In this document: piece after piece, positions 1 to 9,109 of the stretch | Position numbering within the stretch: the stretch's first letter is position 1 | Layout: each line of letters opens with the position of its first letter | Assembly: GCF_033542235.1 (NCBI RefSeq) | Contig: NZ_JAWRCU010000009.1 | Span: 124,001-188,000 of the forward strand | Length of the DNA stretch: 64,000 nt | Source: JAWRCU01 sp033542235 | Lineage (GTDB): Bacteria; Pseudomonadota; Alphaproteobacteria; Rhizobiales; Rhizobiaceae | Direction: 5' to 3' | Program-made: the position numbers and the translations under genes | The notes under the pieces: generated by a model | What the model saw: the letters and a program-made list of their open reading frames with translations, nothing else | Database searches by the model: none | What the model was told of the DNA's origin: nothing

Positions 1-1863
1 CACGGTGGCCACGTCGATTGCATTCTGGGGCGCGAGAGCGAATTGCGCCCCGATGGGGGTCGCTCGCAGAAGAAGGTCGCCGCCCGGACCGAACACCAGC
101 TGGTAGACGAACACCGTCCCGGGCGCGCCGGGCGCCCCGGGGATGACGATACTGCTCGCGCCCGCGATGACGAAATTGCCGACGATCGGGCTGTTGGTGA
201 TGATGATGGGAATGTCGGTCGCCTGCGAGAACTGCGGCGTGCCGAGAAGGTTGACGAGGATCGTGTTGGTGCCGGCCGCGGAGAAGGCGCCTGCCACGAT
301 ATGGTCGGCCTGCAGGGTCTGCTGGTTGACGTCGAAGCCGAGGGTCGCGTTGTTAAGAGTGATGCCGCCGAGCGTGAGGACGTCGCCGGTCACGCCGTTG
401 ATCATGCTGATGGTCGAGTTCGTGACATTGACTGTGCCGCTCGGCATGATGACGTTGCCGTTGATGAAGAGCGTCGATCCATTGAGCAGCGTCAGCGCAT
501 CGATGCCGATCGCGCCCGTGCTGAAGCCGAGCGTCGAGGCGTTCGCCTGCACGTTGTCGAAGCCGGAGAAGACCTGGAAGCTGGATCCACCCCGGGCCAG
601 GTCGGTGTTGGTTATGAACGCATTGGCGCTGGTGCCGCTGAAGACGACGCCGTTGGTCAGGCTGATCGGATTGGGCGACAGCGAATCATTGATGACGAGC
701 GTGTCGGGGCCGATGCCGGTAAGGTTGCCGCCGATGGTGCCGCCGTAAAGCCGAATGGTCTCACCCGTCACATTGCCCGAAATACTGCCGCCGGAAATGG
801 TGATCACATCGATGCCGTTATCGCCCTCGACATCGCCGTTGATCACCCCGCCGGAAATCGCGATTTGATCGTTTCCGCTACCGGCAAAGAGCGAGCCGTT
901 GATGGTGCCGCCGCCGATCGTGTAGGTATTTCCTCCGCCCTGGCCGACTATGTTGCCATTTACGGTGCCGCCGGTCATCTGGAGAGTGTTGGCGGTGCCC
1001 TCGAGGAACACGGCCATGACGCTTGGGTCCGTACCTATCGTTCCGCCCAGAATACGGACGCTGTTGTTGCTTCCGCCGCCGGTCTCGATAGCTGCGCTTA
1101 CGCCGGCAACCCCGGTTATCAACGCATTGCCGGACACTTCGAATGTGTCGCGGTCGGGGCCGCCGAGAACCGATCCGTAGATCGTGCCTCCGCTCATCGT
1201 GAATGTGTTGTTGCCGGGGCCGAGGGCCACTGTCGCCGGAGCGTCGACAGCTCCGATCGTGCCGCCCAGGACATGCACATTATCGTCACCCGCGCCTGCA
1301 TCGATCCCGAATATGACGGTGCCGCCTGTGTCGACCGTGATTTCGTCATTTCCCGCGCCGCCGATGACCGCGCCGTAGAGGATCGCGTCGGTGCCTGATC
1401 CGCCGATCGTGAATGCGTCGTTTCCGTCTCCGAGATCGACGTCGACCCGTCCGGTTGGACTTCCGATCTCACCCCTGATGAAGGTGAAACGGTCGGCGCC
1501 CCCAAGTGTCTGAATGGATCCTGCCGATTGGGTCAAAGTGCGGCCGCCAAAGGGGGTCGTTACTGGTACGACCTCGACACCAGTTGCACTGATCGTCTCC
1601 CCATTGATGGTTATCGTGTCGCCGCCGTCGCCCGCGTAGGCGGCCGGATCACCCGGCCCAACAGTGACGATGCTTGTGGCAAAAGGCGCTGTCAGACCAC
1701 TCGTGTTGAGGAAGCATCCGACATCGACCGAGGTGATCTGCGTGGTGCCGGAAGCCGTTGCCTCACATGCCGCAGCGGGGGAAGAAATCAGGCAACCAGC
1801 GGCGATCAGCGCAAGCGCCGAGACAGTACCCAAATGGCGCGGCTTCGCGCATTTGTTAAGCAT
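1..1863 (-). CDS. Autotransporter-like secreted beta-solenoid protein, N-terminal part (cut by window edge)
   Basis: The minus strand is open from an ATG at 1863 to base 1 without a stop (621 codons), so the C-terminus lies outside the window. An AGGTGGGGGA ribosome site precedes the ATG. Residues 1-32 form a clear signal peptide (basic start, then ALALIAAGCLISSPAAA, cleaved before CEATA). The rest is rich in Gly, Thr, Asn and Asp with many imperfect repeats of the type GGTIxGxxxGxGxN and GxGNDxxxxxGG, the pattern of a beta-helical passenger domain. In known autotransporters a C-terminal beta-barrel would follow, but that part is not visible, so a type V secreted adhesin is an inference. A repeat-rich protein secreted by another route is the alternative. 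Confidence 0.8.
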   Translation of the reverse strand, partial: MLNKCAKPRHLGTVSALALIAAGCLISSPAAACEATASGTTQITSVDVGCFLNTSGLTAPFATSIVTVGPGDPAAYAGDGGDTITINGETISATGVEVVPVTTPFGGRTLTQSAGSIQTLGGADRFTFIRGEIGSPTGRVDVDLGDGNDAFTIGGSGTDAILYGAVIGGAGNDEITVDTGGTVIFGIDAGAGDDNVHVLGGTIGAVDAPATVALGPGNNTFTMSGGTIYGSVLGGPDRDTFEVSGNALITGVAGVSAAIETGGGSNNSVRILGGTIGTDPSVMAVFLEGTANTLQMTGGTVNGNIVGQGGGNTYTIGGGTINGSLFAGSGNDQIAISGGVINGDVEGDNGIDVITISGGSISGNVTGETIRLYGGTIGGNLTGIGPDTLVINDSLSPNPISLTNGVVFSGTSANAFITNTDLARGGSSFQVFSGFDNVQANASTLGFSTGAIGIDALTLLNGSTLFINGNVIMPSGTVNVTNSTISMINGVTGDVLTLGGITLNNATLGFDVNQQTLQADHIVAGAFSAAGTNTILVNLLGTPQFSQATDIPIIITNSPIVGNFVIAGASSIVIPGAPGAPGTVFVYQLVFGPGGDLLLRATPIGAQFALAPQNAIDVATV

Positions 1864-2090
1864 GTTCGGGTGTCCCCCACCTGCTTTGCCGAACGCTGCC
1901 ATAACAGCTTTGGCCCTGCAATCTCAATTCTCCCGAAGTAAATGAGCCAAGTATCTTTGAGTAGCCCGAGTTGCAATTTTGCAGCTGTTCGGGTGCGCGT
2001 GACGTCTATCCATGGAGCTGGCGGCGGGACCGTAGTGGCCGGGAGCAAATCCTCGTATAGAATCTGCCACGGATATTTCTAGGAATCGCA
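1864..2090. promoter_or_regulatory. Divergent intergenic region between the secreted protein and a glycosyltransferase
   Basis: These 227 bp separate two divergently transcribed genes and must carry both promoters. I see no convincing palindrome or strong -35/-10 pair. The AGGAA ribosome site for the rightward gene lies about six bases before its ATG at 2091. Confidence 0.4.
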
Positions 2091-2918
2091 ATGCGCGCGC
2101 CGGAATGGCTCAAAGAGGTGAAGCCACTGATCCTGACTCCTTGCTTTGGGGGCTTGGTCACCGCTGAATATGCGACCAGCGCTTTGAAGCTGACGGGGGC
2201 CATGATTGCCAGAGGCATGACCGGAAGGATCAACTTGTGGCCAGGGTCGAGCCTGATCACCCAGACGCGCAACGACGCACTGGCCTATTTTCTCTCCGAT
2301 TCCAGCCTGACACATGTGATCTGGATCGATGCCGACATAGGCTTTGAGCCCGATTCAGCGCTACGCCTTTTGCTGACGGACAAGGATGTAGTTGCCGGTG
2401 CCTATCCGCAGAAGCGATTTTGGCCGGTGTCACAGGACCTCTATGCGCGTCTAACCCCGCGCGAACGCGTTGCCGCACAGCTCCGATATCCCGTCAACGG
2501 TTTGAAGGCGGATGGCTCGATGTTGCCCTTGCAAGTGGATGAAGACGGATTGCTTGAGGTCACAGAGGCTCCCGCCGGGTTCATGTGCATCCGGCGCACC
2601 GTCCTTGAGAAGATGATAACGGCGTATCCAACCTTGAAGTACGTGCCGGATGGACCACCAGACCCGGTAAAAGAGGCGCATTGCTACCGCTTCTTCGACG
2701 TCATGGTGGAGCCCGAGACAAATCGTTACCTTTCGGAGGATTTTGCCTTCTGCAGGCGATGGCGGGACCTCGGGGGAAAGATATTCATCGACACGACCGC
2801 CTGCCTCAGGCACGTAGGTACTCATGTTTATGAGGGCGACTTTGCTGCGGCATTAAGGGTCGCACCCGCCAATGCGGTGGGCGGGCCGCCGAACTGGTCC
2901 CACGGCAGAAAGCCGTAG
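2091..2918 (+). CDS. GT-A-fold glycosyltransferase-like protein
   Basis: This 275-residue soluble protein has no signal peptide. It has the layout of a small GT-A nucleotide-sugar transferase: an N-terminal PCFGG strand, a SLITQTRNDAL helix, a DAD metal-binding motif in HVIWIDADIGFEP (about residues 79-91), and a C-terminal LSEDFAFCRRW segment followed by HVGTH, the usual place for the catalytic acid and a metal-binding His. The donor and acceptor cannot be read from sequence. It lies head to head with the secreted beta-solenoid gene and tail to tail (43 bp) with a second glycosyltransferase, so a role in decorating surface material is possible but inferred. Confidence 0.7.
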   Translation: MRAPEWLKEVKPLILTPCFGGLVTAEYATSALKLTGAMIARGMTGRINLWPGSSLITQTRNDALAYFLSDSSLTHVIWIDADIGFEPDSALRLLLTDKDVVAGAYPQKRFWPVSQDLYARLTPRERVAAQLRYPVNGLKADGSMLPLQVDEDGLLEVTEAPAGFMCIRRTVLEKMITAYPTLKYVPDGPPDPVKEAHCYRFFDVMVEPETNRYLSEDFAFCRRWRDLGGKIFIDTTACLRHVGTHVYEGDFAAALRVAPANAVGGPPNWSHGRKP

Positions 2919-2961
2919 CCGGGCGGCTGGGCCCATAGTTGCAGTAATGACCACGCGCGCG

Positions 2962-3831
2962 CTATCGCGTCGCCGCAGACCAACCATATTTCTCAACCAT
3001 GTCGCGGTAGCGGAGCCGGACCCGAAGCTCTCCCAGCCTGTATTCCATCGATTTCGCTGCTCCGACCAGGTGGACGATGTTGATTTCTTCGTAGGGGAAG
3101 GAAGGTGCCGTCAGACGGCCGCTTGCCAGATCGAGCCTGGGGACAGCATGCTGCACCAGCCAATTGTCGACCGCCCGAAGAGGGTAGGGCCTGAGAGCTC
3201 CCGAGTAGATCAGGCGATGCAGCGGGATCTGATCGGAAAAGAACCGGTTCTCCTGATCTTGCAGCTTGTCCCTTATTTCTCCCAGGAGATTGGCCCAGCG
3301 CTCCCAAAGAGGTGACTGTGCCGCCGCACCGAACACCCCTGCATTGATCATCGGATAGCGAAAATATTGCCGCCGAACATCGGCCCCGAAGATCAGGTCG
3401 TACACTCGCACGGTGTAATTGTCGGGATAGAGACATCCCCAATAATTCGGGTCCAACTGCGGATGGACGCAAATATCTGCCAAGTGCACGTGATCGACGA
3501 TATGAGCTATTCCGGCAGAGTTCTGCACCCAGGTGTCGCTGTCCAGCCAGACATATGTGTCATAGCCAGGGAAGAACTCGGGCAGCCGAGGCTTGATGGC
3601 GAGATAGGCCACTGCGAAGCCTTCGTTCTCTTTCAGTTGAGCCCCCCCGTTGGACGCGACCCTTACCTCATCGGCCATATTGACGAGGGCGGCGGGCGCG
3701 GCGTTCTCGCCGACCTGGATGAACCCGATCTTGAAGGCGCGCTCCTTCAACCGGTGCAAGGATCGGAGCAGGTCTTCCGCCAGAGCAAAATGTGCGGCGT
3801 CGCAGGCAGTCGCTACGATGGTACGCTTCAA
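2962..3831 (-). CDS. Glycosyltransferase-like protein (GT8-like), probable TTG start
   Basis: The protein shows a Rossmann-like start (KRTIVATACDAAHF), a WLDSDTWV sequence containing the DxD metal/sugar-nucleotide motif, a PMINAGVFGA segment typical of GT8-like enzymes, and a late NIVHLVG histidine. The frame is open back to an ATG at 3927, but the first 32 residues look non-coding. A GAAGGAG ribosome site lies about six bases before a TTG codon at 3831, so I place the start there, giving 289 residues. It converges with the glycosyltransferase at 2091-2918. Substrate unknown. Confidence 0.65.
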   Translation of the reverse strand: MKRTIVATACDAAHFALAEDLLRSLHRLKERAFKIGFIQVGENAAPAALVNMADEVRVASNGGAQLKENEGFAVAYLAIKPRLPEFFPGYDTYVWLDSDTWVQNSAGIAHIVDHVHLADICVHPQLDPNYWGCLYPDNYTVRVYDLIFGADVRRQYFRYPMINAGVFGAAAQSPLWERWANLLGEIRDKLQDQENRFFSDQIPLHRLIYSGALRPYPLRAVDNWLVQHAVPRLDLASGRLTAPSFPYEEINIVHLVGAAKSMEYRLGELRVRLRYRDMVEKYGWSAATR

Positions 3832-4107
3832 GGCAGACTCCTTCGTCTCCAAATTGCCTGGGGAGCGTTCGTGGGCTTGCCCAAAAGGCAAATGCCGTCG
3901 TTCACCAGCTGCGGCCAACGAGGTCATAGTCTGTCCTAGGCCGCGGTGGGGTGCTAGTGCGGAGCAGGGCCCGAAATAGCTCGTGTGTCTATTCTGCCGG
4001 CGAGGCGAGTGCTGCCCTATATCTGCCGGGATTTTTGCTGTAGAAATTCTTCAAGTCTGTGGAACGAGAGGTCCGGACTGGTAACCGCGAAAATCGAGCA
4101 CGCTGAC

Positions 4108-5568
4108 ATGACATATCGCTGCCAGTTCTTGCTGCGCTTTCCGTTGCTGCCGCTTTTCCTTGTCCTCCTTTCGGTGGGGGCTCAGGCTGCGACCGAAACG
4201 GTCCCGACTTCCGTTATGCACAACCGATTGGCGATCGTGATCGGCAACACCGACTACAAGAGCACGCGTATCGAGGACCTTCCGAACGCAAGGAACGATG
4301 CGACCAAGCTTGCGGACAGCCTGAAGCGGCTGAATTTCGATGTGCTGTTGGGTACTGACCTCTCGACTAACGGTTTCGAGGAACTGTTTCGCCAGGCTGA
4401 CGCCAGGCTACCGACCGTGAGCGCGGTCCTGATCTTTTATTCCGGTCACGGTTTCCAGCTACAGGGGCAGAACTATCTGCTGCCCACCGATGCTTCCGAT
4501 CCCGAAAGCCTCGAAAAGGTTATGGGTCGCGTCATCAAGCTGAACGACGTGATCGCGCGTTTCTCCAGCCGCGACCGGCAGACCTTCGTGTTCCTGGACG
4601 CCTGCCGCGACAACCCTCTGGGTAGTGGCACCAACGCCCCGGCCGGTCTGGCCCAGGTCGAAGTGGGGGAGAATGCGTTCATTGCCTTCGCTACCCAGCC
4701 GGGCAACGTGGCTGTCGATGGCGTGGGCGACAACAGTCCCTTTACCCAGGCGCTCATAGACAGCATCGAACTTCCAGGCCTGAGTATCTCGGACATGATG
4801 ATCCGTGTTCGTAACGAGACCGAGAAGCAGACGCTCGGCCGGCAGGTCCCATGGGATCAGTCCAATCTGCGCGAGCAGTTCTATTTTACCGAGCAGCAAG
4901 TGCTTGATCCGGTGCAACTGAGCACCAGCCTTTCGCTCATCCTGGCCGACCCTATCGCCAAGCAGAAATTGCAGGCGGAGCTTGCCTCGAACGATCTGCA
5001 GACCGCCGTGGTCCTGGTTGGCAAGACCATGCGATCCGTCGCGGTTTCGCCACCCTCGACCGCCCCGAGCCAACCCAGCGCTACTCAGCTGGCCAGTCTT
5101 TCCGGCACGGAGGGTATCGAGAGCGCCCGCAAGAGTGCAGTGTCCGGGATCGAAACGCTGATAGACACCTCGGCGGCCCAGCAGGGTGAAGACAAGGCAA
5201 AAGACCTTGCCCGCAGCATCCAGACGGAACTGCGGCGGGTGGGCTGCTATCGATCGGTCGTCGATGGCGACTGGGGCAAGGGCTCTGAGCGCGCCTTGAC
5301 GGACTATTACAAGAACACCAACCAGCAGGTGGCCTCGACCGGGCCGACCGTTCAGTTGCTCAGCGATCTCTTCCTGCGCTCCGGTCGCATCTGCAAACAG
5401 CCGGTCGTCATAAAGAAGGTCAAGGCGGCGGTTCTGGCGGACGATAGCGAAGGCTCGAACTCCGCCACCGCAGGCAAAGGCAAGAAACCCGGCAAGCGCG
5501 CGTCCCGTCCGGCCGCTGCCCCGCCGCCGGACATCAGCGGCGGCATCGGCATCGGCGGCGTATTCTGA
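4108..5568 (+). CDS. Secreted caspase-like (C14) protein with C-terminal peptidoglycan-binding-like region
   Basis: I place the start at the ATG at 4108, because it opens a good signal peptide (MTYRCQFLLRFPLLPLFLVL, ending SVGAQA); the frame extends upstream to 3985 without such a feature. The mature protein begins with a caspase-fold domain: RLAIVIGNTDY, then the catalytic histidine in FYSGHGF (His114) and the catalytic cysteine in FLDACRDNP (Cys166). Residues from about 370 to 430 (QTELRRVGCYRSVVDGDWG) resemble a peptidoglycan-binding repeat. A Ser/Ala/Pro/Lys-rich tail ends in Gly-Ile repeats. Both dyad residues are present, so it could be an active periplasmic or surface peptidase. Length 486 residues. 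Confidence 0.8.
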   Translation: MTYRCQFLLRFPLLPLFLVLLSVGAQAATETVPTSVMHNRLAIVIGNTDYKSTRIEDLPNARNDATKLADSLKRLNFDVLLGTDLSTNGFEELFRQADARLPTVSAVLIFYSGHGFQLQGQNYLLPTDASDPESLEKVMGRVIKLNDVIARFSSRDRQTFVFLDACRDNPLGSGTNAPAGLAQVEVGENAFIAFATQPGNVAVDGVGDNSPFTQALIDSIELPGLSISDMMIRVRNETEKQTLGRQVPWDQSNLREQFYFTEQQVLDPVQLSTSLSLILADPIAKQKLQAELASNDLQTAVVLVGKTMRSVAVSPPSTAPSQPSATQLASLSGTEGIESARKSAVSGIETLIDTSAAQQGEDKAKDLARSIQTELRRVGCYRSVVDGDWGKGSERALTDYYKNTNQQVASTGPTVQLLSDLFLRSGRICKQPVVIKKVKAAVLADDSEGSNSATAGKGKKPGKRASRPAAAPPPDISGGIGIGGVF

Positions 5569-5571
5569 ACC

Positions 5572-5595
5572 AGCTAGAGGCTTCCTGCTCTAGCT
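5572..5595. terminator. Bidirectional hairpin between convergent genes
   Basis: AGCTAGAG and CTCTAGCT form a perfect 8-bp stem around an 8-base loop, placed exactly between the stop of the caspase-like gene and the stop of the DUF2093 gene; the right arm overlaps the DUF2093 stop codon. There is no long T-run, so terminator function is inferred from position. Confidence 0.5.
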
Positions 5596-5826
5596 CGGCG
5601 CAACGTGAGTCAGCGAGGGGTTGGCCTCAAGTTCCCGCTTCAGCGAGACGGACGCATTGATATAGGGCTCCTGCCGAGCCACGCTCCAGTAGCGCAGCTC
5701 GTCGAGCGGGATTGGATCGCCGGTCACCGCGCAACGCACGAACGAACCCGGGCTCGTCACCTGGAAATCGCCGTCGAGATAACGAATGCGGGCCTCGCGC
5801 GCGCCCGGACCTTCAAAGCGGTTCAT
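5590..5826 (-). CDS. DUF2093 family protein
   Basis: This 78-residue protein matches in my recognition the small alphaproteobacterial DUF2093 family: MNRFEGPG, RIRYLDGDF, then PGSFVRCAVTGDPIPL and LRYWSVARQEPY. No function is established. It ends 77 bp downstream of mutL on the same strand and may be cotranscribed with it. Confidence 0.8.
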   Translation of the reverse strand: MNRFEGPGAREARIRYLDGDFQVTSPGSFVRCAVTGDPIPLDELRYWSVARQEPYINASVSLKRELEANPSLTHVAPS

Positions 5827-5903
5827 AGTCTCTGTCTTTCAAACGATTTCTTCGGCCATAAAACGGCTGGAACGTCAAGCGAGGGGAATGCTCGTGACGC
5901 TAC

Positions 5904-7745
5904 TCAGCGCCTCCCGAACAGTCTCTCGATATCGCTGAGCTTGAGCTCGATATAGGTCGGCCGGCCGTGATTACAGGTTCCCGAGCCCGGCGTCGCCTCC
6001 ATTTGCCGAAGCAACGCGTTCATTTCTTCTGGCTTGAGTTGCCGCCCCGACCGCACCGAACCGTGGCAGGCCATGGTCGCGGCGATACGGTCGAGCCGGG
6101 CCTGCAAGGTCTCGACAGTATCGTTGTCGGCGATCTCGTCTGCAAGGTCGCGAATGAGCGCCGCAGCGTCGATCTCGCCCAGCATGGCCGGCGTCTCGCG
6201 CACTGCGATCGCACCCGGACCGAAGCGCTCGATCGAGAGGCCGAAGCGCTTGAGCGTTTCGGCATGGGCCGAAAGCCGCGCCACATCATCCTCCGGCAGG
6301 TCGACGATTTCCGGAAGGAGCAGCATCTGCGCGGCGAGGGGACGGATGCGCATCGCCTGCTTCAGCGCCTCGTAGACAAGCCGTTCATGGGCGGCATGCT
6401 GGTCGACGATGACGAGCGACTCGCGGGTTTGCGCCACGATATAATTCTCGTGAATCTGCGCCCGTGCAGCGCCCAGGCTCATCTGGACGAGCGCTTCGTC
6501 GACGGCCGCGGAGCCGGCGCGCGCATCGCCGCTGTCCAGCGGCCCGGCATCGAACTCAGCCTGCGTAGGCTCGCCGAACCCGGTCTCTAGAGGGCGCGAG
6601 GGCGATCGTGCATAGTCGAAGCCAGCGCTTGCGGCGCGGAACAAGGGATTGAATGTCCGGTGGCCGTTGGCCGGCCCCGGATGGGAATAGGCGGGGTGGC
6701 CGGTGCGGAAGGCATTCAGCATCGCCTCGGCGCCGGTGGTCGCGGGCCGGATGCCGGCCGAAGCAAGCGCCTCCCGGATTGCACCTATGATCAATCCGCG
6801 CACCAGCCCGGGGTCGCGGAAGCGCACATCCGCCTTCGCAGGATGCACGTTGACATCGACATCCGCTGGATTGAGCGTGAGGAAGAGCACAGTGACAGCG
6901 TGGCGGTCGCGTGGCAATGCGTCGGAAAATGCCCCGCGGATCGCGCCTGCGATAAGCTTGTCGCGCACCGGCCGCCCATTGACATAGGCATATTGCTGCA
7001 ACGCATTGGCGCGAGAAAAGCTCGGCAGCGAGATGCGGCCCTCGAGGCGGATCCCCTCGCGCTCCGCATCGACCATGATCGAGTTATCAGCAAAATCCGC
7101 ACCGACCACGTCCGCGATGCGCTTGAGCCGGCCTCCCGGGCTATCGTCGGCGGGAAGATAGTCCTGGCCGGCACGGTCGCTGCCGGCAAGAGTAAAGCGC
7201 ACCGCGGGGAAGGCGATGGCGACTCGTTTGATCACATCGGCAATCGCAGAGCCTTCCGCCCGTTCGCCTTTCATGAATTTCAGACGCGCCGGCGTCGAGA
7301 AGAACAGGTCGCGTACCTCGACCGTCGTGCCCCGATTGGCGGCGGCCGGGCGCACCGGCGAGAGCTCGCCTGCCTGGACGCGGATCTCGGTCGCGCTATC
7401 CGCGCTTGCCGTGCGCGAGCGGATCGAAAGCTTCGACACCGAGCCGATAGACGGAAGCGCCTCGCCACGGAAGCCGAGCGAGCGAATGTCGTGAATGTCG
7501 TCGGAGAGCTTCGACGTGCAGTGACGCGCGACAGCCAGCTCCAATTCGCCGGGCGCGATGCCTGATCCGTCGTCGCTCACACGGATCAGTGACAACCCGC
7601 CGCCCGAGGTCACGACCTCGATCTTGGTCGCGCCCGCGTCGAGCGCATTTTCGACGAGCTCCTTCACCACGCTCGCGGGCCGCTCGATCACCTCGCCTGC
7701 GGCGATCTGGTTGATCATCGTTTCGGAAAGCTGGCGGATGGGCAT
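5904..7745 (-). CDS. mutL: DNA mismatch repair protein MutL (endonuclease type)
   Basis: MutL couples mismatch recognition by MutS to strand removal. The 613-residue protein has the complete GHKL ATPase at its N-terminus: MINQIAAGEVIERP, KELVENALDAGAT, DDGSGI and GFRGEAL. The VNGRPVRD and NVHPAKADVRF motifs follow. The C-terminal dimerization domain carries the endonuclease signature DQHA-x2-E-x4-E (around residue 446), ACHGSVRSG and CNHGRPT, which are the metal-site motifs of nuclease-active MutL. That fits lineages without MutH. A glycine/proline-rich linker separates the two halves. Confidence 0.97.
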   Translation of the reverse strand: MPIRQLSETMINQIAAGEVIERPASVVKELVENALDAGATKIEVVTSGGGLSLIRVSDDGSGIAPGELELAVARHCTSKLSDDIHDIRSLGFRGEALPSIGSVSKLSIRSRTASADSATEIRVQAGELSPVRPAAANRGTTVEVRDLFFSTPARLKFMKGERAEGSAIADVIKRVAIAFPAVRFTLAGSDRAGQDYLPADDSPGGRLKRIADVVGADFADNSIMVDAEREGIRLEGRISLPSFSRANALQQYAYVNGRPVRDKLIAGAIRGAFSDALPRDRHAVTVLFLTLNPADVDVNVHPAKADVRFRDPGLVRGLIIGAIREALASAGIRPATTGAEAMLNAFRTGHPAYSHPGPANGHRTFNPLFRAASAGFDYARSPSRPLETGFGEPTQAEFDAGPLDSGDARAGSAAVDEALVQMSLGAARAQIHENYIVAQTRESLVIVDQHAAHERLVYEALKQAMRIRPLAAQMLLLPEIVDLPEDDVARLSAHAETLKRFGLSIERFGPGAIAVRETPAMLGEIDAAALIRDLADEIADNDTVETLQARLDRIAATMACHGSVRSGRQLKPEEMNALLRQMEATPGSGTCNHGRPTYIELKLSDIERLFGRR

Positions 7746-7958
7746 GTGCGAATAATAGCGGATTCGAGCAGGGAGTGGAGAGAATATGGCGAGGCATCTG
7801 TTATTTCACGCAGCCGGCCCGCGGCTTTTCTGTCCGTTCCTCCAACAGTAGCGCATAAGCTTCGCGATCGCTTACACCTTGGAACTTCGTCCCGGCGTCA
7901 TGGAAAAGCCGCTATGACTGATGCGTGGTATGAGGGATATCATCCTCCAGGGGGCATC

Positions 7959-8411
7959 ATGAAACCGACGCCTTTCATTTCCGCCGCCATATTGGCGGCG
8001 ACGCTTTCTGCCGCCCATGCCGGCGAGGCCGTCAATGCCGTTCGTCCATTTTACACCAATTTGGCATCGGAGGTGGATCCGCAGTTCCGCTGGAAATTCG
8101 TCAATCCCGCCAAGTCGAAGCTCGAGGGGAACGACAGGCTCTTGAGCGATGGCGAGACCTGTATCGACTGGATCCTGTCGATCGACGCGCAAGACTATGA
8201 TGCAGAGGTGCTGGCGAAGACCCTGCAGCTTTCCGAGAAAGGGGACGGCGACAAGGCGACAGTCACGGCCACATTCTATTTGGCTGAGAACCAGCCGGGT
8301 CCGGCGGGAGAAGTCGTCTGGTCGCTGGAGAAGGTCGACGGTGCCTGGAAAGTCTCTGATATTGCTTCGAAACCGGGAGGCTGGAAGCTCAGCGAGCTCG
8401 ACTGCAACTGA
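7959..8411 (+). CDS. Small secreted protein, copy 1 of a tandem triplet (DUF3828-like)
   Basis: I choose the ATG at 7959 because a CAGGGGG ribosome site precedes it and it opens a signal peptide (MKPTPFISAAILAATLSAAHA). The 150-residue product has a conserved core: AVRPFYTNL, FVNPAKSKLEGND, CIDWILSIDAQDYD, KATVTATF and GAWKVSDIAS, ending WKLSELDCN. The two cysteines (before IDW and near the C-terminus) are shared by the family and could form a disulfide in the periplasm. It resembles DUF3828-type lipocalin/NTF2-like secreted proteins, but I cannot assign a function. Copies 2 and 3 follow directly. Confidence 0.75.
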   Translation: MKPTPFISAAILAATLSAAHAGEAVNAVRPFYTNLASEVDPQFRWKFVNPAKSKLEGNDRLLSDGETCIDWILSIDAQDYDAEVLAKTLQLSEKGDGDKATVTATFYLAENQPGPAGEVVWSLEKVDGAWKVSDIASKPGGWKLSELDCN

Positions 8412-8653
8412 CGACCCGTGCTGCGTTGAGATGCATTCCTCATCAGCCGAGCGACGGCGGAGGGATGTCCTGTTCGTCAGCTCCGGGAGGTTGCATGAGC
8501 AGGAAGAAAGTAGCTCTGGCTGACGCGTGGTATTAATGACACTATAGTGTGACTGCGAAAGTCGCGGAGCTTTCGGCCAAACAAAAGCGCTGGAGCCGAA
8601 CGCATTGTCCCACTAAAAGGTCGCGCTGCTCAACTGCCGATTTTGGGGGATCT

Positions 8654-9109
8654 ATGAAACCGACGTTTTTCATTGCTGCCGCCATGCTGGTGGCGATGCT
8701 TTCTGCCGCGTATGCCGGCGGGCCGGCCGATGCCGTGCGCCCATTTTACGACAAGGTGGGATACGAGACGGATCCGGAGTTCCGCGCGAAGTTCGTCGAC
8801 CCAGCGAAGTCGAAGCTCGAGGAAAACGACAAGCTCTCGGGCAATGGCGAAGAAGTGGGCTGCATCGATTGGGCTCTATCGATCGACGCGCAAGACTATG
8901 ATGAACAGGAACTGGCAAAGACGCTGAAACTTTCCGAGAAGGAGGACGGCGACAAGGCGACGGTCACGGCCACATTCAACCTGTTCGAGAACCAGGATTC
9001 GGCGGGCGAAGTCATCTGGTCACTGCAGAAGGCCGGCGGCGAATGGAAAATCTCCGATATCGCATCGAAGACGGGAGACTGGAAACTCAGCTCGCTCGAC
9101 TGCCAATGA
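8654..9109 (+). CDS. Small secreted protein, copy 2 of a tandem triplet (DUF3828-like)
   Basis: The start at 8654 is set by TTGGGGGATCT upstream and the signal peptide MKPTFFIAAAMLVAMLSAAYA. The mature part is very close to copy 1 (AVRPFYDK, FVDPAKSKLEEND, CIDWALSIDAQDYD, KATVTATFNL, WKISDIASKTGDWKLS), including the two cysteines, which points to a recent duplication. The last codons overlap the start of copy 3 as ATGA, so translation of copies 2 and 3 is probably coupled. Function unknown. Confidence 0.75.
   Translation: MKPTFFIAAAMLVAMLSAAYAGGPADAVRPFYDKVGYETDPEFRAKFVDPAKSKLEENDKLSGNGEEVGCIDWALSIDAQDYDEQELAKTLKLSEKEDGDKATVTATFNLFENQDSAGEVIWSLQKAGGEWKISDIASKTGDWKLSSLDCQ

Noticed and set aside
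43..1398. A 451-codon plus-strand frame
   Set aside because: It lies opposite the secreted beta-solenoid gene, is rich in Arg, Asp and Ala and has no domain; the minus-strand frame has a signal peptide and regular repeats.
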